DNA from: Parenemella sanctibonifatiensis
GTDB lineage: Bacteria; Actinomycetota; Actinomycetes; Propionibacteriales; Propionibacteriaceae
Direction of reading: 5' to 3'
NCBI RefSeq assembly: GCF_002250565.1
Contig: NZ_NMVJ01000010.1
Span: forward strand, 186,001-250,000
DNA length: 64,000 bases
A program made the translations under genes and the position numbers. The notes beneath the pieces were generated by a model that made no database searches, was not told the DNA's origin, and was given only the letters and a program-made list of their open reading frames with translations. This document shows positions 1 through 8,938 of the stretch, one piece after another (the first letter of the stretch is position 1; every line of letters begins with the position of its first letter).

Positions 1-27
1 AGGGCAAGAGCGGGAGGCGGCCCGGTC

Positions 28-1011
28 GTGACTGACCGGAGCGCCACACCCGTTACCCGGGCCGCGACGGTCTCCGACGCGCCCGCGATGCTGGAGGTGA
101 TCCGGGCTGCCTTCGGCGCCCGGCCCCCGGTTGATCCACCGGCCGCAGCACTCGGCGAAACCGTTGAGTCGCTGCGGACGACGGTGCTGCCGGCGGCTGA
201 GGGTGGCCAAGGCCAGCACGGCATCCTGGTCGAGATCGAGGGTGAGCCTGCCGGCACGTTGCTGTTGTCATTCGAAGGCGACGCCGCCCGTATCGCCCGC
301 GTCGCGGTGCACCCGCGATTCCAGCGACAGGGCATCGCCGGGGCGATGGTGGTCGAAGCGATCCGTGCGGCCGCCCGCGCCGGGGCCGCCACGTTGGAAT
401 TGGTTGCCCGGGTCGAATTCGACCACGTGGTGCGGTTCTGGCGGCGCCGCGGCTTTGAGGAAGTGGCCCGTTCCGGGCCGAACCTCACCCTGCGTCGGGC
501 GCTGCCCGTGGTGGTGCAGATCGCCGACGCCGACGCGATGCACCGGCTGGGTGCGCGCCTGGCGCGGGTCGCTGGTGGCGGCGACCTGCTGATCGCCAGT
601 GGCGACCTGGGCGCGGGCAAGACCACCCTGAGCCAGGGCATCGGCGCCGGCCTGGGCGTTGTGGAAGCGGTGATCTCGCCGACCTTCGTGCTGTCCCGGG
701 TGCACGCCGCCACCGATCCGGAGGCGCTGGCCCGCGGCATACGCCGGCTGGTGCACGTCGATGCGTATCGGCTGGGATCGGCCGACGAACTGTGGGACCT
801 GGACCTGGTCGACACGATGGCCGATTCCCTCACCGTCATTGAGTGGGGCGAGGGGCTCGCCGAGGAACTCAGCGACCAGGTGCTGCAGGTGCTGATCGAA
901 CGACCCACCGGGGCCGAGGGGCGTACGGTGTGGCTGGAAGCCGGTGCGACGCCGACGGCCCGACAACGCTGGAGCCGACAGGTGCTCACCGGAGTGGTGG
1001 AGAGCCTGTGA
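28..1011 (+). CDS. tsaE: GNAT acetyltransferase-TsaE fusion (t6A biosynthesis ATPase)
   Basis: The 327-aa protein joins two domains. Residues about 9-155 are a GNAT acetyltransferase with the acetyl-CoA loop QRQGIAGA (99-106). Residues about 160-320 are TsaE, the P-loop ATPase that recycles the TsaBD complex making t6A on ANN-decoding tRNAs; its Walker A is GDLGAGKTT (192-200), and the TSPTF-like segment ISPTFVLSR follows. TsaE alone is usually about 150-160 aa, so the N-terminal half is an extra domain. The GTG start at 28 has GGGAGG about 10 bases upstream. It heads an operon with tsaB, rimI and tsaD. The acetyltransferase substrate is unknown. Confidence 0.9.
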   Translation: MTDRSATPVTRAATVSDAPAMLEVIRAAFGARPPVDPPAAALGETVESLRTTVLPAAEGGQGQHGILVEIEGEPAGTLLLSFEGDAARIARVAVHPRFQRQGIAGAMVVEAIRAAARAGAATLELVARVEFDHVVRFWRRRGFEEVARSGPNLTLRRALPVVVQIADADAMHRLGARLARVAGGGDLLIASGDLGAGKTTLSQGIGAGLGVVEAVISPTFVLSRVHAATDPEALARGIRRLVHVDAYRLGSADELWDLDLVDTMADSLTVIEWGEGLAEELSDQVLQVLIERPTGAEGRTVWLEAGATPTARQRWSRQVLTGVVESL

Positions 1012-1030
1012 TGCGGGCAGGGGAGCGACG

Positions 1031-1669
1031 ATGAGTTGGACATTGGCGGTCGACACGTCCACCGGGGTCCGCATCGGACTCGCGCGGGACGGTGTACCGG
1101 TGGATCGTTGGGGCAGCGAGGACCCGCGGCGGCAGGTCGAGGACCTTGCCCCCGCCATCGGGGAGCTGCTGCAACGCCACCAGCTTGCGGTTGCCGATCT
1201 GGCGCGCATCGTGGTCGGGATGGGCCCGGGGCCGTTCACCGGCCTGCGGGTCGGGATCGTCACGGCTTGGACCCTGGCGCGCGTCAATGGCATCACTGCG
1301 GCGGCCGTGTGCAGTTTGGACGTGCTCGCGGCCCAGGCCGTCGCGGCCGGCATCACCGAGGATTTCGTGGTGGCCATTGACGCGCGCCGCAAGGAGCTCT
1401 ACTGGGCCAGCTACGCCGCCGGCGTACGCCAGGCACAGCCGCAGGTGTCCGCGGCGGCCGAGTTGCCGCCGCTGACCGTGGTCGGTCCGGGCGCCCGGCT
1501 CCATCCGGTGCCCGGTCCGGTCAGCGATGTCGCTCCGGATCTGGACGCGGCGCTGATGGCTGCGACCGAGTTGCCCGAGGTGCCAGCCGAGCCGATGTAT
1601 CTGCGACCTCCGGACGCGGTGGTGCCGACCGGCCGGAAGTCTGCCCTGACGGCGTTGAGGCGGCGATGA
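1031..1669 (+). CDS. tsaB: tRNA t6A threonylcarbamoyltransferase complex subunit TsaB
   Basis: This 212-aa protein starts MSWTLAVDTST, the ASKHA-fold start of TsaB, and carries the family signature GPGPFTGLRVGI near residue 70. TsaB is the inactive partner that holds TsaD and TsaE in the t6A complex. An in-frame upstream extension exists, but the start at 1031 fits the family and lies 20 bases after the TsaE stop, with GGGAGCGACG just before it. Its stop overlaps the rimI start in an ATGA junction (1666-1669), so translation is coupled. Confidence 0.92.
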   Translation: MSWTLAVDTSTGVRIGLARDGVPVDRWGSEDPRRQVEDLAPAIGELLQRHQLAVADLARIVVGMGPGPFTGLRVGIVTAWTLARVNGITAAAVCSLDVLAAQAVAAGITEDFVVAIDARRKELYWASYAAGVRQAQPQVSAAAELPPLTVVGPGARLHPVPGPVSDVAPDLDAALMAATELPEVPAEPMYLRPPDAVVPTGRKSALTALRRR

Positions 1670-2184
1670 TCCTGCGGCAGGCGAGCCAGGCCGACCTGGC
1701 GGCGATCGTTGCGCTGGAGGGCGCTTTTCCGGTTGGGCAGCGCTGGACCGCGGCGCTGTGGCAGGCCGAGTTGGACCACCGGTTCGTCTTGGTGGCCGAG
1801 GTCAACCACCGCGTCGAGGCCGTGGCCAGCTATCAACTCCTGCTGGATGAGGTCGAACTGTTTCGGGTGGTGGTGGCGCCGACGCATCGGCGTCGGGGCC
1901 TGGCCCGGGAACTGATCGACGCTGGAATCGCCTGGGCACGTGAACGCGGTGCCGAGACCATGCTGCTGGAGGTAGCGGCGGACAACATCGCGGCCCGAGG
2001 GCTCTATGAGTCGATCGGGTTTGTCGGGGTGGGCCGCCGCGCCGGTTACTACGGCGGCGGTGGGCCTGACGGCAACCGCGGCGTCGGGGCCGATGCGGTG
2101 TTGATGCGACTTGCGCTCACCGATCTGGCCTTTGCCGAATCGGGTATTTCTGCTTCGTCTGAACCGGATGGCAATGATGAGTGA
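1666..2184 (+). CDS. rimI: Ribosomal protein S18 alanine N-acetyltransferase RimI
   Basis: This 172-aa GNAT protein has the acetyl-CoA motif RRRGLAREL and a C-terminal [10 protein letters not shown] segment typical of RimI, which acetylates the N-terminal alanine of S18. It lies between tsaB and tsaD, the conserved actinobacterial order. It overlaps tsaB by 4 bases, and its last codons overlap the tsaD start. The C-terminal tail of about 20 residues beyond the GNAT fold is not conserved in the family as I know it. Confidence 0.88.
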   Translation: MILRQASQADLAAIVALEGAFPVGQRWTAALWQAELDHRFVLVAEVNHRVEAVASYQLLLDEVELFRVVVAPTHRRRGLARELIDAGIAWARERGAETMLLEVAADNIAARGLYESIGFVGVGRRAGYYGGGGPDGNRGVGADAVLMRLALTDLAFAESGISASSEPDGNDE

Positions 2185-3220
2185 ACCTTTGGTGTTGGGG
2201 ATCGAGTCCTCCTGCGACGAGACCGGCGTCGGCGTGGTCCGGGGGCGTACGTTGCTCGCCAATGAGGTCGCATCCTCGGTCGAGCAGCACGTCCGCTTCG
2301 GTGGCGTGGTCCCCGAAGTCGCGTCTCGCGCGCACTTGGAGGCGATGGTGCCGACCCTGGACCGAGCATTGGCCGCCGCCGAGGTCGAGTTGACGGACCT
2401 GGACGCGATCGCTGTCACGGCCGGGCCCGGGCTGATGGGTGCCCTGGTGGTCGGTGTGGCCGCAGCGAAGGCGCTGGCGCTGGCGACCGGCAAGCCGCTG
2501 TACGGGGTGAACCATCTTGCCGGTCACGTCACCGTCGATGCGCTGGAGCACGGCCCGCTTCCCGAGCGATGCGTGGCGCTGCTGGTGTCCGGTGGCCACA
2601 CCTCGATCCTGCTGATGGACGGCGGGGTCGGCAACATCCGTGAACTCGGCGCGACCATCGACGACGCCGCGGGGGAGGCCTACGACAAGGTGGCGCGGCT
2701 GCTGGGGTTGGCCTATCCGGGCGGTCCCGTGATCGACCGAGCCGCTGCCGAGGGGGACCGCCGCGCCATCCGATTCCCGCGAGGTCTGACCGGGGCCAGG
2801 GACCAGGACAAGCACCGCTTCAACTTCTCCTTCTCCGGCCTCAAGACCTCGGTGGCGCGCTGGGTCGAGACCCGAGAGCTCGAGGGCGAGGAGTTCCCGG
2901 TCGCCGATGTGGCAGCCAGCTTCCAGGAAGCTGTGTGCGACGTCCTCACCGCCAAGACGATCGACGCCTGCCAGGAGTACGGCGTGGACACGGTGGTGCT
3001 GGGCGGCGGGGTCGCTGCCAACTCACGACTGCGGGAGTTGATGGCTGACCGGGCCGCATCGGCTGGCATCCAGGTACGCCGGCCGCGACCGGGCCTGTGC
3101 ACCGACAACGGTGCCATGATTGCCGCTGTCGGGTCCGAACTGGTCGCCGCCGGTCGGCCGCCGTCCGGGCTGGACTTCGGCGCCGATTCGGGCCTGCCGA
3201 TCAGTCGCGTCCAGGTCTAG
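2177..3220 (+). CDS. tsaD: tRNA N6-adenosine threonylcarbamoyltransferase TsaD
   Basis: This is the catalytic t6A transferase, about 347 aa. It begins [19 protein letters not shown], the standard Kae1/YgjD start, and has the metal-binding HLAGH motif (near residue 110) and the nucleotide-binding segment [14 protein letters not shown] codons at 2168, 2174 and 2177 are all in frame; 2177 gives the family N-terminus. All three overlap the end of rimI, so the gene is translationally coupled. It ends the t6A operon and converges with the dehydratase gene 30 bases away. Confidence 0.93.
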   Translation: MSEPLVLGIESSCDETGVGVVRGRTLLANEVASSVEQHVRFGGVVPEVASRAHLEAMVPTLDRALAAAEVELTDLDAIAVTAGPGLMGALVVGVAAAKALALATGKPLYGVNHLAGHVTVDALEHGPLPERCVALLVSGGHTSILLMDGGVGNIRELGATIDDAAGEAYDKVARLLGLAYPGGPVIDRAAAEGDRRAIRFPRGLTGARDQDKHRFNFSFSGLKTSVARWVETRELEGEEFPVADVAASFQEAVCDVLTAKTIDACQEYGVDTVVLGGGVAANSRLRELMADRAASAGIQVRRPRPGLCTDNGAMIAAVGSELVAAGRPPSGLDFGADSGLPISRVQV

Positions 3221-3250
3221 GCCGGCTCGCTGGCGACCACCAAGGCGGGC

Positions 3251-4423
3251 TCAGCCGACCTGATAGCGCTCCAAGACATCCAGATCGATGTCGATCCCGA
3301 GCCCCGGGGCGGTCGGGACCGCAACGCAGCCCTCGTCGTCGACGCCGAACGGAGTGAGGAGCAGGTCGTCGCGGAGCGGATTGAGCGTGCGATCGAATTC
3401 GATCACCGGTTCGTTCTGGAGCGGAATCGGCACGTGGGTGTGCGGTGCCAGCGGCAACGCGGCACACACATGGAGGCCGGCCGCCAATGCGATGCCCGAA
3501 CCCCACACGTGGGGGATCAGCCGCAGGTTGGCCGCGCTGGTGAGGGCAGCGATGCGCTGCACCTCCGTGATGCCGCCGCTCACGCAGACGTCCGGTTGGG
3601 CGATGTCGATGCACTCCCGGGCGATGAGTTCTCGGAAGCCGTACCGGGTGAACTCCGCTTCGCCGCCAGCGATCGGGATACGTAGCGCTGCCCGGACCCG
3701 CTGGTAGCCGCTGAGATCCTCCGGCGGGACGGGCTCCTCGAAGAAGGCGGCGTCGGCTTCCTCGAGCGCGTGTCCCATGCTGATCGCGCTTGCCGCGTTG
3801 TACGCATGGTTGGCATCCACCATGAGCGTGAACCCGTCGCCCAGCTCCTCACGTACCGCGTGCACCCGCGCAGCATCCTGGGCTACCGGCAGCAGCCCGA
3901 CCTTCAGCTTCAGCATCGTGAAGCCCGAGCCGGCGTACTCGCGTACGGTCTCCCGCAGGGCCGGTAGATCCCGTGCTGCGTCGAACTCCTCGAAGCGGTA
4001 GTAGCCGCCGGTGCCGTAGGCGCGGATCCGCTCCCGGAACCGGCCGCCGATGAGGGTCGACACCGGCGCTCCCAGCTCCTGGCCCAGCAGGTCCCACAGG
4101 GCAATGTCGATGGCGCTGATGGCTTCGACGTAGGTGCCCTTCTGCCCGAAGTCGCGACTGTGGGTGTAGAGCCGTTCCCAGACCACTGCGGGGGAGGCAT
4201 CGGGCATCGCAAGCAGCACCGGTCCGAGCACGGATTCGATCGCCGTCTGCACTGGCTCGCCTGGCCCGTACTGGCCACCCTCGCCCCAACCGACCAGTCC
4301 GTTGTCGGCGGTGAGGCGCACCAACAGGCTGGTGCGCTCGGGGAAGGCAGCCTGGGAGGACCAGAAACGCTCGGAACCCAGCGGTGCCTTCAGCAGGAAG
4401 GTCTCGATCGTGGTGATCTTCAT
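3251..4423 (-). CDS. Mandelate racemase/muconate lactonizing enzyme family sugar-acid dehydratase
   Basis: This 390-aa enolase-superfamily protein has a KxK base motif (MLKLKVG, about residue 170), the metal ligands in VDANHAY, FFEEPVPP and GGEAEF, and a late His in PHVWGSG, which together place it in the mandelate racemase subgroup. Such enzymes dehydrate or racemise sugar acids; galactonate- or related aldonate-dehydratase activity is plausible, but the substrate cannot be read from sequence. It is divergent from the GntP permease, and the FadR-type regulator lies on the far side of the permease, so these three look like one catabolic unit. The start is at MKITTIE; a 30-residue upstream extension lacks family similarity. 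Confidence 0.8.
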   Translation of the reverse strand: MKITTIETFLLKAPLGSERFWSSQAAFPERTSLLVRLTADNGLVGWGEGGQYGPGEPVQTAIESVLGPVLLAMPDASPAVVWERLYTHSRDFGQKGTYVEAISAIDIALWDLLGQELGAPVSTLIGGRFRERIRAYGTGGYYRFEEFDAARDLPALRETVREYAGSGFTMLKLKVGLLPVAQDAARVHAVREELGDGFTLMVDANHAYNAASAISMGHALEEADAAFFEEPVPPEDLSGYQRVRAALRIPIAGGEAEFTRYGFRELIARECIDIAQPDVCVSGGITEVQRIAALTSAANLRLIPHVWGSGIALAAGLHVCAALPLAPHTHVPIPLQNEPVIEFDRTLNPLRDDLLLTPFGVDDEGCVAVPTAPGLGIDIDLDVLERYQVG

Positions 4424-4458
4424 CAGGGGGATCCTCTCCGAGGCAACAGGTCTGATGA

Positions 4459-4500
4459 GTGTAGCGACACCGGCGCAGAAAACTTGCCAAAACGGCAGTT
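4459..4500. promoter_or_regulatory. Candidate operators between dehydratase and GntP genes
   Basis: The 145-base divergent intergenic region carries two inverted repeats: GTGTAGCGACAC (4459-4470, 4-bp arms) and an imperfect one, AACTTGCC-AAAA-CGGCAGTT (4481-4500, arms offset by one base). Either could be bound by the nearby FadR-family regulator. The assignment is inference from position. Confidence 0.35.
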
Positions 4501-4568
4501 GCGGGGCGTACACTCCTCAGACAAGTTACCCGCACCGGGCGGGTGGTCGATCCGAGTAGGGGACAGTG

Positions 4569-5903
4569 GTGTCAACACCGTGGCTCATCGTTCACTTCGT
4601 CGTGACGTTCGTTGCGATCGCCGTGCTCATCGTGCGGTTTCGTCTCAATCCTGCGATTTCGCTGCTGATCGGCGCGATCTATCTCGGATTGGTCACCGGT
4701 TTCACGCCCGCTGATCTCGTGGCCGGGCTCAATGAGGGCTTCGGCGGCCTGATGGCCGAGGTCGGCCTGCTCATCACGATGGGCGTGGTGATGGGCTTCC
4801 TGATGTCGAGTTATGGCGCGATCCAGCGCATCGTGCAAGCCATCCTGCGCGTCTTCGGGCGCCGCGGCTCCCCGTACGCCTTCAGCCTCACTCTCGCCAC
4901 GATCACCCCGTCGATCTACTTCGACGTGCTGCTCGTGCTGGTTGCACCGATCGCCCGGCGGGTGGCGCGGCGTACGAATCGACCGATGGCGTCATTGGCT
5001 GGCCCAGTGGCGATGGGCCTGGCGGTCGGCAACGCTTTGGTGATTCCGGGCGCGGCGATGCTTGCCTACCTCGGCGCGATGGGTTTGTCGGTGTCTGCGA
5101 TGCTCGTCCCCGGCTTCCTGTTGGCGATCCCGGCGGTCGTGCTGAGCACGTTCCTCTATCTCTTCATCATCGAAAAGCTGGGCTGGTGGAACGTTGCCCA
5201 GGACGAGGACGACCTTATTGACGATGCTCCGGACGATGACGAGGAAGCCGAACAGAATCTGCCACCGCTGCTGCTGGCCGTGGCGCCGATTGCCACCGCG
5301 CTGATCTTGGTGATCCTCGGAATCGTGGCTCCCATGCTGGGCTGGACCAGCCCGGTCGTGGGCCTGCTCGGCGACCCCGTGATGGCCCTACTGATCGGTG
5401 CACTCGTTGCGTTGGTGATCTGCGTGGCGCGGCGGGGGCTGGCCGACCAGGAGGACGCGGTCAACCGCGCACTGGAGACCGGCGGCACGATCCTGATCGT
5501 CACGGCAGTGGCGGGTGCGCTGGGTCAGATCATCGCCGGCACGGGGATGCGCGACGTCTTGGCGACCCTGTTCGAGGCGACATCCATCCTGCCGCTGGTG
5601 GTGGTGTGGTTCGTGGCCGCGGTGATGCGCACCGCGCTCGGCGGGCAGACCGTCGCCGGCATCACGGCCATCGGCATCATCGCCCCGCTGGTGGAGCCGT
5701 CGGGGCTGTCGCCGGTGCTGGTGGTGCTCGCCGCCGGCGCAGGTGGCGCCTTCGGTGGCCAGTTCAGCGACAACGCCTTCTGGATGCTGCGCAGCCTGTT
5801 CGGACTGTCCACCCGCGGCACCCTGAAGACCTACACGTTGGCGCAGTCGCTGCTGTCGGTGGTGGCCTTGCTGATGGTGTTGGCGGCCGATCTGGTCGTG
5901 TGA
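4569..5903 (+). CDS. GntP-family gluconate/aldonate:H+ symporter
   Basis: This integral membrane protein of about 444 aa has roughly 12 hydrophobic segments and GntP-family features, including SLTLATITPSIYFDVLLV and a Gly-rich C-terminal part (AAGAGGAFGGQFSDNAFWML). A strongly acidic cytoplasmic loop (DEDDLIDDAPDDDEEAE, about residues 217-233) is distinctive. GntP proteins import gluconate and related sugar acids, which fits the neighbouring dehydratase. GTG codons at 4566 and 4569 are adjacent; AGGGGA at 4558-4563 favours 4569. Confidence 0.85.
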   Translation: MSTPWLIVHFVVTFVAIAVLIVRFRLNPAISLLIGAIYLGLVTGFTPADLVAGLNEGFGGLMAEVGLLITMGVVMGFLMSSYGAIQRIVQAILRVFGRRGSPYAFSLTLATITPSIYFDVLLVLVAPIARRVARRTNRPMASLAGPVAMGLAVGNALVIPGAAMLAYLGAMGLSVSAMLVPGFLLAIPAVVLSTFLYLFIIEKLGWWNVAQDEDDLIDDAPDDDEEAEQNLPPLLLAVAPIATALILVILGIVAPMLGWTSPVVGLLGDPVMALLIGALVALVICVARRGLADQEDAVNRALETGGTILIVTAVAGALGQIIAGTGMRDVLATLFEATSILPLVVVWFVAAVMRTALGGQTVAGITAIGIIAPLVEPSGLSPVLVVLAAGAGGAFGGQFSDNAFWMLRSLFGLSTRGTLKTYTLAQSLLSVVALLMVLAADLVV

Positions 5904-5907
5904 GTCG

Positions 5908-6591
5908 TCATTGCCGCAGGCGCGTGAGCTCCTGTTGGACCGCCACGACGTGGTCCACGGCCCGCGCCCGAGCGGCATCCCGGTCGCCCTCGATCACCGC
6001 CCGGGCGATCGCCACGTGGTCGGCGTGCGCGCGCTCGCGGCGGCCCTCCAAGCCGATCACTTTCCTGGAGTACTCGGTGAACTGGTCGGCGATCGACTCC
6101 CAGATCCGCACCAGCAAGGGGTTGCCGCTCGCTTGAGCGATCTCGTGGTGGAATTGCCCGTCCAGGGAGATGAAGTCCTCGGTCGAGGTGTTCGGGTTAG
6201 CTGCCGCCGACAGGATCGACTCCAGGAACTCGCAATGGTGGTCGGTCCGACGCTTGGCGGCGAGCTCAGCCGCAGCCCCCTCGATCGCGATCCGCGCCTC
6301 GAACAGGTCCGTGACGGTGTAGCCGCCAGTCAGGGCCAGATCGACGCCGCCGACGGTGGGCCGGGTGGAGATGACGAACACACCCCGCCCGTGCTGGGGT
6401 CGCAGGTAGCCCTCGGTGGCGAGGATCCTGATCGCCTCGCGCATCGAACTGCGGCCCACGCCGTATTCGGCTGCCAGGACCGTTTCTGAGGGCAGCTTGG
6501 AGCCGACGGGATGGTCGCCGCCGACGATGCGTCCCTCGAGTCTGCGAGCCACGCGCTCCGACAGCGGCGTACGCCCTTGGCGCCCGCTCAC
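5908..6591 (-). CDS. GntR-family (FadR subfamily) transcriptional regulator
   Basis: This 227-aa protein has an N-terminal winged helix (LPSETVLAAEYGVGRSSMRE recognition region) and a C-terminal FCD effector domain with metal-ligand-like DGQFHHEI. FadR-type FCD regulators often sense sugar acids. It converges on the GntP gene with 4 bases between the stops, so control of the sugar-acid module is the likely role. The GTG at 6591 overlaps the ilvA stop by 4 bases, so it is transcribed and probably translated with ilvA. A longer frame extends to 6636, inside ilvA. Confidence 0.82.
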   Translation of the reverse strand: MSGRQGRTPLSERVARRLEGRIVGGDHPVGSKLPSETVLAAEYGVGRSSMREAIRILATEGYLRPQHGRGVFVISTRPTVGGVDLALTGGYTVTDLFEARIAIEGAAAELAAKRRTDHHCEFLESILSAAANPNTSTEDFISLDGQFHHEIAQASGNPLLVRIWESIADQFTEYSRKVIGLEGRRERAHADHVAIARAVIEGDRDAARARAVDHVVAVQQELTRLRQ

Positions 6592-7823
6592 ACCAGCATC
6601 CGATAGAACGGCGAGTCGGGCAGGATCTTCTCGCAACGGATCGGGGAGGCGTCCATCCGGGCGATCAGGCCGGCCAGATCCTCGGGGCGGCTGATCTCGA
6701 TGCCGACCAGGGCAGGTCCTTCGTCACGGTTGGAACGCTTGACGTACTCGAAATGGGCGATGTCGTCGTCGGGCCCCAGCACCTCGTCGAGGAAGCGGCG
6801 CAGCGCACCCGGCTCCTGCGGGAAGCTGACGAGGAAGTAGTGCTTGAGGCCGGCGAAGATGAGGGAGCGCTCCACGACTTCGGCGTACCGGGAGACGTCG
6901 TTGTTTCCGCCCGACACCAGCACCACGACGGTCTGGTCCGGCTCAACCTGGAGGCTGTGGCCGACCGCCGAGGCCGCGAGGGCGCCCGCCGGTTCGGCGA
7001 TGATGCCGTCGACCTGATACATCTCCAGCATCTCGCTGCAGATCTGTCCCTCCGGCTCCCGGGTCAGCTCCACCGGATGGCTGCTGATGATGTCGTAGGG
7101 CAGGTGGCCGACGGTCCGGACTGCCGCCCCGTCGACAAAACTGTCCAGATCGGGCAGGGGGTCCGGGCGGCCCGCTTCCAGGGCTGCAGCGAGGCTGGCG
7201 GCGCCGGCAGGTTCCACGCCGACGATGCGGGTGTCGGGGGCGTGCTCGGCAAACCAGAGCAGGCACCCGGCCAACAGGCCCCCACCGCCCACCGGCACCA
7301 CCAGTACGTCGGGAGCCGCGCCGAGCTGGTCACAGATTTCGGGGGCCACCGTTCCCTGCCCGGCGACGGTGCGGGGGTGGTCGAAGGCCGGCACGAAGAT
7401 CGCGCCCGCTGAGGTCGCCTCGCCGCCGGCAGCTGCCGCTTCGTCGTAGTTGGCGCCGTACACCACCAGTTCGACATGGTCACCACCGATTGCCCGCATC
7501 CGCTCCCGCTTCTGCAACGGGGTGGTCGCCGGCACATAGATCCGGCCATGGATGTTGAGTTCGCGGCAGGCGTACGCCACCCCCTGGCCGTGATTGCCCG
7601 CACTGGCCGTGACGACGCCGGCGGCGCGTTGTTCGGGGCTGAGCTGGGACATGAAGTTGTACGCCCCCCGCAGCTTGTAGCTGCGGACCGGCTGCAGGTC
7701 CTCCCGCTTGACGAAGACCCGGGCGCCGGCGCGAGCACTCAGCCGCGGGTTGGGCAGCAGTGGGGTGGTCGAGACCACCCCGGCCAGGTGCTCACGAGCC
7801 CGTTCGATGTCAGCAACACTCAC
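6588..7823 (-). CDS. ilvA: Threonine ammonia-lyase (threonine dehydratase), biosynthetic type
   Basis: This protein of about 411 aa is PLP-dependent, with the lysine motif [11 protein letters not shown] (around residue 55) and the Gly-rich phosphate loop [11 protein letters not shown]. The C-terminal 90 residues form a single ACT-like regulatory domain ([20 protein letters not shown]). It makes 2-oxobutanoate for isoleucine synthesis; ilvD is elsewhere in this window. Starts at GTG 7823 or 7829 are both possible. It is divergent from ispH across about 40 bases. Confidence 0.92.
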   Translation of the reverse strand: MSVADIERAREHLAGVVSTTPLLPNPRLSARAGARVFVKREDLQPVRSYKLRGAYNFMSQLSPEQRAAGVVTASAGNHGQGVAYACRELNIHGRIYVPATTPLQKRERMRAIGGDHVELVVYGANYDEAAAAGGEATSAGAIFVPAFDHPRTVAGQGTVAPEICDQLGAAPDVLVVPVGGGGLLAGCLLWFAEHAPDTRIVGVEPAGAASLAAALEAGRPDPLPDLDSFVDGAAVRTVGHLPYDIISSHPVELTREPEGQICSEMLEMYQVDGIIAEPAGALAASAVGHSLQVEPDQTVVVLVSGGNNDVSRYAEVVERSLIFAGLKHYFLVSFPQEPGALRRFLDEVLGPDDDIAHFEYVKRSNRDEGPALVGIEISRPEDLAGLIARMDASPIRCEKILPDSPFYRMLV

Positions 7824-7849
7824 ATGCACCCCGCCATCCTTGCACCACC

Positions 7850-7855
7850 TAGACT
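7850..7855 (+). promoter_or_regulatory. -10 box (TAGACT) for leaderless ispH
   Basis: TAGACT ends 7 bases before the ispH ATG, and no Shine-Dalgarno sequence intervenes. This is the TAnnnT arrangement typical of leaderless actinobacterial mRNAs. Confidence 0.55.
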
Positions 7856-7862
7856 GGGCGGC

Positions 7863-8852
7863 ATGACTGACCAGAGCATCCGCCCTGACCGCAGCGTCAC
7901 GATTGCGGCCCCGCGAGGATATTGCGCCGGCGTCGATCGCGCGGTGGTGACAGTCGAGAAGGCACTGGACCACTACGGCGCGCCGATCTATGTGCGCAAG
8001 GAGATCGTCCACAACCGACATGTGGTGGAAGACCTCACCGAACGCGGCGCGATCTTCGTCCAGGAGCTCGACGAGGTGCCCGAGGGCTCGATGGTGATCT
8101 TCTCCGCCCACGGAGTGTCGCCGGCCGTACGCCAGGAGGCCGTCGACCGCAATCTGCGCACCATTGATGCGACCTGCCCGCTGGTGACCAAGGTCCACAG
8201 CGAGGCGAAGCGGTTCGCCAAGGATGACGTCGAGATCCTGCTGGTCGGTCACAGCGGCCACGAAGAGGTAGAGGGCACCGCAGGCGAGGCGCCGGACCGC
8301 ACCACCCTGGTCGAGAGCCCCGCCGACGTGGAGCACGTCGAGGTCAAGGACCCCTCCAAGGTGGCCTGGCTGTCCCAGACCACGTTGAGCGTTGACGAGA
8401 CGATGGAGACCGTCCGGCGGCTGCGGGAGAAGTTCCCACTGCTGATGGATCCGCCCTCGGACGACATCTGCTATGCCACCCAGAACCGTCAGGTCGCCGT
8501 GAAGCAGATCGCGCAGGGCTGCGACCTGATGATCGTGGTCGGGTCGGCGAACTCGTCCAACTCCGTACGCCTGGTCGAGGTGGCGCTGGAGGCCGGCGCC
8601 AAGACGGCGTACCGGGTCGACAACGCCAGCGAGATCGATCCGGCTTGGCTGGAGGGTGTCAACCACGTCGGCATCACCTCTGGGGCCTCGGTGCCGGAGC
8701 ACCTGGTCGAGGGCGTGCGCGAGTACCTCACTGAGCGCGGGTTCCCGCAGGGACGTGAGGAGACGTTGACCGAGGAATCGCTGATGTTCTCGCTGCCGCC
8801 CGAGCTGCGCAAGGATCTCAAGAAACGCGACGTCACTCCTCCCACGAACTGA
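7863..8852 (+). CDS. ispH: 4-hydroxy-3-methylbut-2-enyl diphosphate reductase IspH (LytB)
   Basis: This 329-aa enzyme catalyses the last step of the MEP isoprenoid pathway. The three Fe-S cysteines are visible in [22 protein letters not shown] and [11 protein letters not shown], and [10 protein letters not shown] is the substrate-binding serine/asparagine cluster. The reading frame extends far upstream, but the ATG at 7863 is where family similarity begins and is preceded directly by a TAnnnT promoter box. Confidence 0.95.
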   Translation: MTDQSIRPDRSVTIAAPRGYCAGVDRAVVTVEKALDHYGAPIYVRKEIVHNRHVVEDLTERGAIFVQELDEVPEGSMVIFSAHGVSPAVRQEAVDRNLRTIDATCPLVTKVHSEAKRFAKDDVEILLVGHSGHEEVEGTAGEAPDRTTLVESPADVEHVEVKDPSKVAWLSQTTLSVDETMETVRRLREKFPLLMDPPSDDICYATQNRQVAVKQIAQGCDLMIVVGSANSSNSVRLVEVALEAGAKTAYRVDNASEIDPAWLEGVNHVGITSGASVPEHLVEGVREYLTERGFPQGREETLTEESLMFSLPPELRKDLKKRDVTPPTN

Positions 8853-8938
8853 GTTTTTCGCGGCCAGCGGGGGACAATCGAGGGTCAGGCAGGCGTTGCG
8901 CCGACCTTTTGTCGGACCCGTGCACCACAGTGGGAGTC

